Positions 40,336 to 50,176 of a stretch of DNA of 64,000 nt are shown piece after piece. A program made the translations under genes and the position numbers. Below the pieces are notes generated by a model that saw only the letters and a list, made by a program, of their open reading frames with translations, was not told the DNA's origin and searched no databases. Source of the DNA: Pteria penguin. Taxonomy: Eukaryota; Mollusca; Bivalvia; Pterioida; Pteriidae. Positions within the stretch are counted from its first letter, which is position 1, and each line of letters begins with the position of its first letter. The stretch is taken from positions 41,200,045-41,264,044 of the forward strand of contig CM068592.1 of assembly GCA_035048485.1 (NCBI GenBank), read 5' to 3'.

Positions 40336-40639
40336 TAGCGTACTGAGTGAAATGATAACTTTGATAAAACGCTTTATTGCATTTAGGTATGAAATAATAT
40401 CAACTTAGTATACATAAAGTGAATTTATTTTCTTAAATACTTAAATAAACTTAATAAGATGCCATTCATACGGTTCTTCAACATATTTTGCATAACTTAT
40501 ACTCGGCACCTGGTCTCACTTCTAATTTATCGAGTTTCTAGATTGTCCAACATAGCACAGTGCTGTGATTACATAGGTGATATAATATCAGGATTTGATG
40601 TGATTAAGATAAAAGTATTTCTCTAACTTTAATACTCAA

Positions 40640-40735
40640 TAACTTTTATACTTTGTCCTTTGATTGTGCTGCTTCTTTCGATGAGTGGGGATATGGGCGC
40701 CCGTAAACCGGGTAACCACACCAGTTGAGTGACAT
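40640..40735 (+). mobile_element. B fragment
   Basis: GTCCTTTGATTGTGCTGCTT, GGGCGCCCGTAAACCGGGTA and CACACCAGTTGAGTGACAT, then unrelated sequence. This copy has lost its terminus. Confidence 0.6.
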
Positions 40736-41814
40736 GGATGTAAACAATAAATGACAACAATATGATCAATACATATTACCAGAAGAGGTATATAATTACA
40801 CATAAAAACATAAGACATGCCATCCACATAGATCAATTCTACGAGCTTTTCATTGCAAAAGGAACAAGTGAAGCAAAAATGTAAAAATAATGAAACTAAT
40901 CACATGGCGTGCGCTAAAGAATTTTTCAAACATATTATATCAAAAGTATGATATTAATTGCAAGTAATTAATAGTAAATGTATATTACAGCAATTATGTT
41001 TCGTGATCCACCGCTCGTTTATATAACGAAATAAGATATTATATAACAAAGTCAATCGATTGACGTCTTCCTGTAATACCATCCAGTATATTTAAATAAT
41101 GGAATCCAGATGATGATTTATGCTCTTAACCCCGGCGCAGGTGTATAGCATAACCTCCCATTTCGACCTCTAACAGTGCACTTAATGCCTTTGCATCGGC
41201 AAGTAGGTGCAATATTTGTACTAATTCTAATTTTGGACATTGAACATTAGTTATAGCATTAAAGCAGTCAACTTGCGTCATACCGTACGATAAACTCTAT
41301 TTGAATTTACTTTAATTAGATTGTTTGAAAAAGTGAAAGCATTAAAGATTACATTCATCAATTATTATTTAAACTGTGCACAAGTTGTTTCTTTTCTTTA
41401 CAATGTTTCATTTACCTCAGATAGCCAAGTGATTGACGGGACAACTTCTTGAAGTGATCAAACCCGCACCTTTTGCAAGGTTAGTTTATGAAAATTGTAC
41501 AATAAAGACCAAAGTATACATCATTTGGCGGGAGTCATCTATGATTATAACTTAGTACTTTTTACCTCTTAAGGCGCAGTTTTTAATTCATTGTTAATAT
41601 GTAATATCCATGGCACACGTGCGTATTGTCCAACATGTTCATGACTGTAAAATGAGTTTTGCATTATTTATTCATCTGTGTGTAATTAACTAGATAAACA
41701 CAGGTCTCATAGTTGTTAATACTAACACACATGTGTGTACATGTGTCTTTGTTTCAAATTTTAATCACACACTTCGATAAGAGGGCACATCATTGATCTT
41801 TTTCAGGTTGTTTG

Positions 41815-42100
41815 TTCATTCAAGTGTATATTTATCAAGTGTATATTTATCAAGTGTATATTTAAGTGTATACTTATCAAGTGTATGTTTATCAAGTGTA
41901 TATTTATCATGTGTATATTTATCAAGTGTATGTTTATCAAGTGTATATTTATCATGTGTAAAATCATCAAGTGTATGTTTATCAAGTGTATATTTATCAA
42001 GTGTATGTTTAAGTGTATATTTATCAAGTGTATGTTTATCAAGTGTATATTTATCATGTGTAAAATCATCAAGTGTATGTTTATCAAATGTATGTTCATT
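41815..42100. repeat. 15-bp minisatellite, about 19 units
   Basis: The unit is CAAGTGTATATTTAT with GTATGTTTAT and CATGTGTAAAATCAT variants. A segment of about 125 bases, including two shortened AAGTGTATATTTAAGTG-type junctions, appears twice. 15 is divisible by 3, so all frames look open. Confidence 0.95.
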
Positions 42101-42199
42101 TGCCACATTGCTGTCACAGTAAATGAAAATCTAACTCAATAAACTGGTAAGTTACACCATTTGATTGTATTCAACATCATGTGACTGTATTCAGCAACA

Positions 42200-42440
42200 C
42201 TTCACTGTATTCAGGAAAAGGACAGAAGACATCTGGCCATATTTTATGATACAAATCACCATGGACATGAACACAAAACATGATAATTATCATATAAACA
42301 CAGAAAACAACATAACAAAAATATTTGATGGTACTGCAGTAACGATGAGTGGGAAGGTAGGTCAGTAAACCGGTTAATGGGACCATTTGAGTACATTATG
42401 TTACTCCATTGGCCGTCCTAAGTGAGTATAGCATATATCG
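42200..42440. mobile_element. Inverted B chimera
   Basis: 42220-42345 is minus-strand B from the terminus (CAGAAGACATCTGGCC, ACAAATCACCATGGACATG) to TACTGCAGTAACGATG. 42346-42440 is plus-strand B (GAGTGGGAAGGTAGGTCAGT, AAACCGGTTAATGGGACC, TTGGCCGTCCTAAGTGAG). The two halves meet without a gap. Confidence 0.55.
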
Positions 42441-43600
42441 TACAATTAATGTTTTTGTAATCTGATTGCATGTATTGCATTACCTTTAACTAAATTTCAT
42501 TGCACATCTCCTCGGTGACCACCATGGTACGTTATTGTGACTACCATAGGCATAACATTAGTCGACTTCCTATTTCATTTCAGTAATTTGTCTTTTAATA
42601 CATGATAGACACATGACTACAGAATACATTTATTTGGTACATTTTCGTGTTTTGCATCTTTCCCGCATCCTCCGATCTTTTAGACATTAGGTAAACCCAC
42701 AAATACACAATGTATGCTTTTGAGAATGTTACAAAGGATTTCATGATATTTTGTTACCCGTCAGATTGTCGGTATTATTATAGACATTATTGTAATTGGT
42801 TTTGAATATCATTTGAAAAAGTCCTAGATGTTTATTAGACTAGACTGGGCACACCAGTTTCCTTTTTTATCTGTAAATTATATAGCCACAAATGTTGCGT
42901 TATAATGCCAAAGGGTTGACAGCTGATAAACTTACGTACTTAAGAACTTGACATAAAACAGTAATATTATATATTAAGTGCTAGTTTGAATGATACATGT
43001 TAAATTTAATTGAAGCCTGTTTTGTATTACACTATTGTTTTTTAAATTTCATTTTTGTTTTTATCTATTTGTTTATTGTGTCCATTTTTATCGTGTCAAG
43101 TTAATGGGCTATAGACATTGTCATTGAATAGACACAGTCTATCCACATGTTACCTACCAAACTTTAACTGATACTTATATCTATATGGTAGGCGAAACAA
43201 TGTCAATAAACTACATGAACCTGCAATGCAGCGGACCGAAAGGATGATCTTCAAAATCATAAATAATACCTCGCCCACTAATCCCCCTGCTCAAATGATA
43301 AAACTATATTGCAAATCATAATAAAATCCTACTCAAAGTAAAATATTCCCACAAAAACCATAAACGAGAGATGATGTCATACAAACCATATTTATAGTTT
43401 TGATATTACGCATTACTTATTACAAAATGGAATCTGTGTAAATGAGATATGACTTGACTGGTACACCCTCTCTTTAATACCGGAAAAGAGAATCATCCGG
43501 TAGACGAAGGTGTGATCATTTTATCTATGTTAAAATAGCTACGTGGTCATCACATGCAATGAAGAAACAATGTTAAAATATTAACAAAAGTTATGAAAAC
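42441..43600. other. Region upstream of the activin-like gene
   Basis: May contain a non-coding exon and the promoter, but none can be placed. A short SINE-like piece (TGGGCACACCAGTTTCC) is at 42846-42863. Confidence 0.4.
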
Positions 43601-43683
43601 CTTCTGTTTTTGCAGGGAAGTCTTGCGATATACCAGTGAGGTCACTTTATAATACATGAATATACACTGAATAAACAGCAGCA
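43601..43683 (+). promoter_or_regulatory. Probable splice acceptor and 5' UTR segment before exon 1
   Basis: CCTTCTGTTTTTGCAG ends at 43615, a good acceptor with a pyrimidine tract 68 bases before the start codon. A non-coding first exon and the promoter may therefore lie upstream, in the 42450-43600 stretch or beyond. No TATA box or initiator can be assigned with confidence. Confidence 0.45.
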
Positions 43684-44014
43684 ATGTCCAGAACTAAAGC
43701 ATCAATAAATTTGTTGTACATAGTACATTTTCTGTGGATAATGTTGACTGTACAAAGTGCTGCCGATCCATATCCCTGGATGAGGAAGCTATCTCTACAA
43801 AAAAGCAGAAATAGGAATAAAACCGATATTTCATTGTCATTCAATACTAAATTCAGACGAAACAGAAGAATAGATGAGATTAGACGAACAGTTTGTACCC
43901 TCGTGCAATGCCCGGATGTGGAAGTGGGTACGATTGAAATACCCACTAAACCGAATCCAAAAATACCTCCGCCATCAAAGGACCAAGATGCACCTTTGTT
44001 TTCCGAGCCATCAC
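43684..44014 (+). other. Coding exon 1 of the activin-like gene
   Basis: Encodes the signal peptide and the first third of the prodomain (110 codons plus one base). The ATG at 43684 is the first in the frame ahead of the hydrophobic leader. The exon ends at 44014 before GTAAGT. It contains a TVCTLVQC segment with two cysteines. Reading on past the donor gives only 13 more codons, so splicing here is far more plausible. Confidence 0.85.
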
Positions 44015-47000
44015 GTAAGTATGACCTTTATTATTCAAAACTTCACGTATCATGAATAAAGATTAGAAGAAACCTTGTTCGCCATCACATTTAATGATAC
44101 TTTGAAATTCATATTTTTAAATGTAATTGTGGAAAAAAATTAGAATAATTGAATTCTGAATTTTCCATAATTTTATGATGATTAATGTAATTGATAAGCA
44201 GATAATGAAACAAACTTAATAGCCTGAAGGCACATTATTATCTTGGTACTTATAAAGTGTTTTGAAAGACACATATGGACCATTGCATACAAAAGGTGAG
44301 ACAACTTAACCCAGAGACGTAAATGTCTCCTGCTTGGCTAGCCTCGCCCATTATCAATAATACACACAGACAACACAACTGTAAAGACAAAACGACTGTT
44401 GGTTCCACCACATAGAAAGAATACAAATCAGAAAATGTCAGGGACTAAGGTGTAAAAAGTAAATATACCCCACAGGAACGTATTGACGAACATGATACTA
44501 CAAAGGAAATAAGAGCGAGAATAATGTAAATTACGACGGTAACTGACACAATTTCATTGTTTTATACTCATTACAACGCGCAACAATGGACGTTACATGG
44601 ATACCTGCGACCTAAAAGTCAGGCGAGGTAAGATGAGGTATCCGGCTAGTATTTTTCAGTTTATGACTCTGACTACTAGTTTAACGATATGGTAGTTTAT
44701 AAACATTTATCCTTTTTACGTTTTTAGATATATTCAATACAAGCCTATGTACATCTTTATCGAACAAAGATTTTTATGTGAATTATAGGTCTTGCTGAAA
44801 CGCTGTGGAAGTGTTTGCTACGATTGACGAAATTTATATTCGAGTGTAAATTGTTCCGAGTGATACGATCGTAATAATGCTGTGACAGACTTTGGTTCTG
44901 TAGTTGGCTTATGTTGAATTCTCTCATTATATCTTCTTCTTAATTAGATAATATATAGTAATATTCGTGTCCATTATGACCTCTCATCTTGAGTAACCTG
45001 AATGTCTCTGTACGGAGTATATTTTATAGATAAATGTTTGTGCTTTGATTGTACTACTTTTGAGGTGAGTGAGATGGTGCGTCAGTAACCATTTAACCAA
45101 ACCAACTAAGTGACAATTGCTTTTTAAAAAGATCGTCCTAAAGCGATACAACAACTGCATTACAGTTTTCTGTCATGTCTTTTACGTGATTATTTTTTTT
45201 TTATTATCTGCATGTTCGTGGCGACTTTTTCATTCAACTAAATCAGATTCCTTTTTGTTCTTTGGGTATGCTAAACGCGCCATATGTATATTTACTGTTT
45301 TAATACCTTCTAATAACACGACCAACCTTGGGTGTAGTCGGTGGGAAGAAGCGGTATGAATTTATTTCCAACTGCACGAGTAGTCAACTAGAATTTGAGA
45401 AAAGTGGCCATTTGTTACAAAATGTAGCAAGACTGATTTTATGTGGTCGACAGATAAATCAGTAGAAAGTAGGTGTGAGTAGTATAATAATTGCTTCTCG
45501 TATGCAATGATAATCTTGAAGAACATTAGTGACCATAATGCGCCTGAATTGCACTTAAACAAAGCAAAGAACTGACACAGATACAGGACACTTGGACATA
45601 TACATTAAAGTCATTTATAATAAAATCATACACATGTACGATTTTTCATTTCCTTTTGAAAATTTCCTCTGCTTAAATGGTGATATCCCAAGACTCCTAT
45701 CATAACAAATTCTTAGCTGGTTAGATATGCTAAACCTGGCACTAAACTTTAGGAAGATTTATATACAAATTCTCAACATCGGCACTGCTTATAACATCGA
45801 CAGTATAATCCTAAGATCATTGCAAAAATCGAACATCTTGTATTGGGCCCTCTGTAGGCTAATGCTGACAGTTTTTGTTTTGTACAGTGACTCTTAGAGT
45901 AGTGGCCCGACCTTCAGTAAATATTATCCTGAACGTCGCCCCCTCTACAAATTCACGACCTAAGCTCGCTTTCATATTGGCAGAGCATGCTCATATTTTT
46001 ATGACCTATCAGCATGAATTATCTGTCGTCTCTTATTTTCCTATGTGGGATTATCCATGAAATTTTTAAATTCGAGTTTATTTACTGCTTTTGTGGTGAA
46101 TGATAGGATGTCCCCGTAAATTAGTTAACTACAGCAACTGATCGACGATTGTTATTCCGATTCATGTCCTACGTGGGTACCGCACCTGAGATACAATTTA
46201 ATACTTTTGTGATGTCTTTTTCTTTGTTCGCCTTCGACGTTGACAGTATGACCCCGGGATCATAAGACCATAGTTCTTGTATTGGGTCGCTCTACAACCC
46301 AATGCAGACTTTTGCTTGAGCGTTGCACGCTGACTAACAGGGCGGTGGGGACTCTATGACGGGACTTATCTAAACCTCTTCAGAAAAGACAAGGTCCTGA
46401 TCCTCGTCCCTTCTGACTGTTAGTCGAGACTCCTATTGATCAAGGATCTGAGCTCGCTTACGGACGGGCAGAGCAAGGTTACTTATGTTGATGTCGCCTT
46501 ACATATTTTTGATAGCGACTTGTTATTCTATAAACATTTCGTGTATAATAAATTTTTTATGTCCCCCTCTTCTTGTGAAACCTGTTGATCTTTGTTCTCT
46601 TTATGAAGGATTATTTATGAATTTTTAAATGTGTGTCCTTTGATTGTATTGCTTTTGCGGTAAGTGGGAAGGAGGGCACCTGTAAGCTGGTTAACCACAC
46701 CAATTGAGTGACGTTTGTTACTTTAATTGACCGTCATAAGTCGGCATCGTAACCGCAGCACAATCGAATATTTTTGTAATGTCGTTTTTCCGTGTATATT
46801 CTACTATTATAATTTTTTTCTGTGCATTTCCTTGGTGATTTGTATCATATAGCTTTGTCAGATATCTTTAGTTTTCTCTTTCCCTCTTTGCTTTGCAATG
46901 CTTGTGGCGACTTTTGCCATACAGCTAAGTCATATGTCTTTTTCTTTCTTTAACATAAATGATATTACTGTCAAAGAAAAAGAACGCATTTGATTTAGCA

Positions 47001-47938
47001 TTAAAAAGGAAAATTGCCACGAATATACAAAGAAATATCTATCACATATTAAAATTCTTAATTATTGTGTTTGTATGTTTGTTTTTTCTTCCTTTGTAGC
47101 TGTTACGAATGAAAGTACATGCATGCAGTTTCGACTCCCGAATATGTATATGAAGAATGACTATGTCATTAGTGGAGCCGATGTATATGTATACGTGAAA
47201 ATGAGTAAAAAAGCTATGAAGAGAAAAAGGAAGAAGAAGATTGTCATAAAGATTTCAAACTTAGATGAAGTCAAAAACAAAAAAAGATCAGTTGCTAGAC
47301 TGAAATTTCGACCGGTGAAAACTAATTATTACAAAATTGCATTACCATTGTCAATATTAAAGAAATTGAAAAGGCAAGGAAAAAATTCATTGCAAGTATG
47401 TATAGACTGCAAACGCTGTAATAAAAGAGTACGTGTAACATTTTTGAGAAACGAAAAAAAAATTAAGAAGAAGAAAATGAGAAATAGGAAAACCAAAATG
47501 AATAAGAAAAAGTTACAGAAAAATCGTGCAATGAAAAGCAGACCTCTTAGCAAAAACAGACCGTTCCTTCTATTGAAAGCCAGAGATGCTTCAAGGCGAG
47601 TGAAAAGAGACGTTTTAACAAACTCATCGAACCAGTGTTACGGAAATTCAACAACACAGCCATGTTGTACTACACACACACAAGTTTCGTTTAGAGACAT
47701 GGGTCTTCGGAGGTATATTGTGTATCCAAACGGTTTTATTTTCTCTCATTGCCTTGGAATATGCCCAGTGCATATCACGAACTCATCAAGTGTGCTTCAT
47801 ACTCAGAATTCAACACATTCTGACGATACTTGTCAACCAGTGAAGTTTGAGCCACTGCACATTTTTGTTGTTTTTAATGACGAAATCGGTTATATAACAC
47901 TGAGGAAAGGGATTGTATATAAATGTGCATGTGATTAA
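43684..47938 (+). CDS. Activin/inhibin-beta-like TGF-beta family ligand (two coding exons, 389 aa)
   Basis: Secreted growth factor precursor, joined from 43684-44014 and 47100-47938. The donor (CAC|GTAAGT) and acceptor (CTTTGTAG|CT) both fall in phase 1, so the frame is kept. Residues 8-26 form a hydrophobic signal peptide. The prodomain has activin-beta landmarks: ADVYVYVK near residue 138, then QGKNSLQVCIDCKRC near 203-217, a lysine-rich stretch, RPFLLLKAR near 264-272 and a furin-like RVKR ending at 280. The mature part (281-389) has cysteines at 290, 299, 300, 328, 332, 355, 386 and 388; CC to the next Cys is 28 residues and then 4, as in activin. VSFRDMG, HCLGICPVHI and a terminal KCACD support the family. 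The interchain Cys of the usual CC pair is Thr354 and the conserved wrist Trp residues are absent. Four N-glycosylation sequons lie in the mature part. Expected role: receptor serine-kinase (Smad) signalling. Family is sure; exact orthology is not. Confidence 0.9.
44288..44352 (-). repeat. Motif A, decayed copy in the activin-like gene intron
   Basis: AAGGTGAGACAACTTAACCC, then ATGTCTCCTGCTTGGCTAGC on the plus strand. Confidence 0.55.
45030..45262 (+). mobile_element. B element 3' end, old copy in the intron
   Basis: TGCTTTGATTGTACTACTTT, AGTAACCATTTAACCAAACC, GATCGTCCTAAAGCGATAC and GTTCGTGGCGACTTTTTCAT. Recognisable in order but heavily mutated. Confidence 0.55.
45677..46210 (+). mobile_element. 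B element in the intron, decayed RT remnant plus 3' end
   Basis: 45677-45760 aligns with the start of the 13860 RT remnant (GTGATxTCCCxAGACTCC, then a degraded SQLVR). 3' UTR pieces follow, then at 46080-46210 an old copy of the 3' end (TTTACTGCTTTTGTGGTGAA, CCGTAAATTAGTTAAC). Direct tandem with the next B copy. Confidence 0.55.
46225..46960 (+). mobile_element. B element 3' region in the intron
   Basis: Closely follows 14200-14815: inner UTR from 46235, TTTGATTGTATTGCTTTTGC at about 46635, TTGACCGTCATAAGTCGGCA, then GCTTTGTCAGATATCTT. A second degenerate terminus (GGCGACTTTTGCCATACAGC) lies at 46915-46950, so the tail is duplicated. Confidence 0.7.
47100..47938 (+). other. Coding exon 2 of the activin-like gene
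   Basis: Starts after TTTTTTCTTCCTTTGTAG, a good pyrimidine-rich acceptor, and ends with TAA at 47936-47938. It encodes most of the prodomain, the cleavage site and the whole cystine-knot domain. Having the knot in a single last exon, with the intron in the prodomain, is the arrangement I know from inhibin-beta genes. Confidence 0.88.
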
Positions 47939-48420
47939 TTGGTATTATTTCATAAGAGTGGTGCCTTTTATAACAAAAACGGTTTATTAGTTTACTTACA
48001 CAGTATATGTTTTCGTAATTAGTTCAAATGCAAACATCTCTATCCAAAAGGCTGAAGGAATGGCAATATTTAAAAATATGTGTTAAATATAAAGGTATTT
48101 GGACAATTTGATATTGCTTTGCGATTTGATGACTAAGAATTTTTTTTTCCTAATGACGAAATGTGAATGTGTGTAAATGTGATCCTAATACGTGTTGTAG
48201 TAAGATATCCGTATATAATTCTTCAATTATATCCGTTGTCCTGTTACTATATTAATATAGTATATGATAAAATTTATATAAAACTTTGTTGTTACAATTT
48301 ATATCGATTATTATCATAGTAATTTGTTGTACAAATATTAATAATTGTACGTGAGATGGACCATTGTTAATTTTGTTAACTGACAATAAATTTTATAAAT
48401 TATACGATTTTAAAATTTTA
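47939..48420 (+). terminator. 3' UTR with a polyadenylation signal
   Basis: AT-rich sequence after the stop codon. An AATAAA hexamer lies at 48385-48390, about 450 bases after the stop, and is the best candidate cleavage signal. No other coding feature is visible here. Confidence 0.5.
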
Positions 48421-48827
48421 CATTATTATGTCATTTACATAATGAGGACCCGCCAACCTTCTAAACAATATTGTATTTGTGTGAAAGACACAAATAAGCG
48501 CTGAAAAATAACCCACCAATTTCATAGATATACGTGAAATTTGCTGCAAAACTTTTACACGGCACAGGGCTTCACACAAGAGCGAATGAATCATATCGGG
48601 ATCGCAAGTAAGGTGGGATCAAACATTGAATTTAAATACAGCGTCAATGACAATAAGATAAAAGTCAAAAAAGTAAAAAAAGTAATCCAAGAACCAAAAC
48701 CAAAACCAACATAAACAAACCAACAAACAAACAAAAAAAAATAAATAAAAAAACCCCTCAAAACAAAACACTACTCCCCCCCCCAAAAAAAAACCCCTCA
48801 ATTATATATAATTCAAGCATTTACAGA

Positions 48828-48892
48828 GATGGAATCAGGTGTCATGGAGGATTAAGCATCCCCTGCGCACCGGTCACGTTCGCCGTGATGCT
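48828..48892 (-). repeat. Motif A, diverged copy
   Basis: ATGGAATCAGGTGTCATGGA, then TTAAGCATCCCCTGCGCACC and GGTCACGTTCGCCGTGATG. Confidence 0.5.
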
Positions 48893-49094
48893 ATGTGTAT
48901 ATGCGAATTAATATTATTCGAAGTCGGTATATGTCATAAATAATATAGTATTATAAGGTGGTGATGCAAAAGGTGTCTAAGTATTGGGAAATACTGAAGT
49001 AAGCATGTTATTTAAAAATATATCTATTGCCTTCCACACGAAGATTATTACAACACTGCAAGAGAATGTGAGAGACTTTACTTAACAACGCGAT

Positions 49095-49686
49095 AATATA
49101 CATTCCATGCATGACAATATACACTCCATGCATGACAATATACACTCCATGCATTACAATATACACTCCATGCATGACAATATACACTCCATGCATGACA
49201 ATATACATTCCATGCATGACAATATACACTCCATGCATGACAATATACACTCCATGCATTACAATATGCACTTCATGCATTACAATATACACTTCATGCA
49301 TGACAATATACACTCCATGCATTACAATATACACTTCATGCATGACAATATACACTCCATGCATAACAATATATACTCCATGCATTACAATATACACTTC
49401 ATGCATTACACTATACACTCCATGCATTACAATATACATTCCATGCATGACAATATACACTCCATGCATGATAATAGACACTCCATGCATTACAATATAC
49501 ACTCCATGCATGACAATGTACACTCCATGCATGACAATATACATTCCATGCATGACAATATACATTCCATGCATGACAATAAACACTCCATGCATTACAA
49601 TATACACTCCATGCATTACAATATACACTTCATGCATTACAATTACACTCCATGCATTACAATATACACTCCATGCATTACAATAA
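49095..49686. repeat. 21-bp minisatellite, about 28 units
   Basis: The unit is CATGCATGACAATATACACT plus C, with CATTAC and TTCATG variants. The period keeps frames open on both strands (MHDNIHS and MHGVYIV heptads); these are not genes. Confidence 0.95.
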
Positions 49687-49889
49687 ACTAAAGAGGTAGC
49701 TAATACTATGACAATAACGTTTAATTATGGACATAAACTATCCCTTCAAATTCAAATGTGCAACCAGATGTCTTGGCAAAGAAAGGTTTTGTCTCTAGAG
49801 ACATTGGCCATGAATATCAAATTACGAATAGGTATAAAGGGAGGTAAGAAAATTCCACAAAACGTTTCCAGGAAATAAAAACCACGTAA

Positions 49890-50176
49890 ATCAATATCGA
49901 AGAAGTACCAAACCGTTAATCATTCTCAAAGTCCAAGGACAGATACAAAATCGTGTAAGTTTCAAAAAGAAACTGTTGTGAACCCCGAAACACTGAAAAA
50001 TTCCGAGGTGAGACCAGGTGCCCGGGGAGAGTAAGCGTCTCCTGTTTGCATGAATCACCCGTCACAACAGCTCTTAAGAAACATGTCAAAATCAAGAGTT
50101 TTGGTTTCCTAATTGTACATACGAACGTACAAAACTGGTATACAAAGTCATATTTGGAGTTCACTGAACAGGTCAT
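49890..50176 (-). mobile_element. 3' tail of the A2 element, with motif A
   Basis: Follows the RT stop directly (TAAATG). It contains motif A (CAAACAGGAGACGCTTACTC, GGCACCTGGTCTCACCTC) and ends at ATATTGAT near 49890. The end is fixed by comparison with the copy at 22104-22389, which stops at the same base. The two tails differ at about 8 of 261 positions in their shared open frame. That 86-codon frame is probably not a gene, because six of the eight changes alter amino acids. Confidence 0.75.

Larger units (their letters stand above)
44015..47099 (+). other. Intron of the activin-like gene, loaded with B-family elements
   Basis: GT...AG intron of 3085 bases. It holds a decayed motif A copy (44290-44350, minus), a B 3' fragment (45030-45260) and two long B elements in tandem (45677-46210 and 46225-46960), all B copies in the same orientation as the gene. 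The last B copy ends only about 140 bases before the acceptor. Confidence 0.8.

Noticed and set aside
49008..49691. Frames of about 190-210 codons on both strands
   Set aside because: Simple 7-residue translations of the 21-bp array, open in several frames at once.
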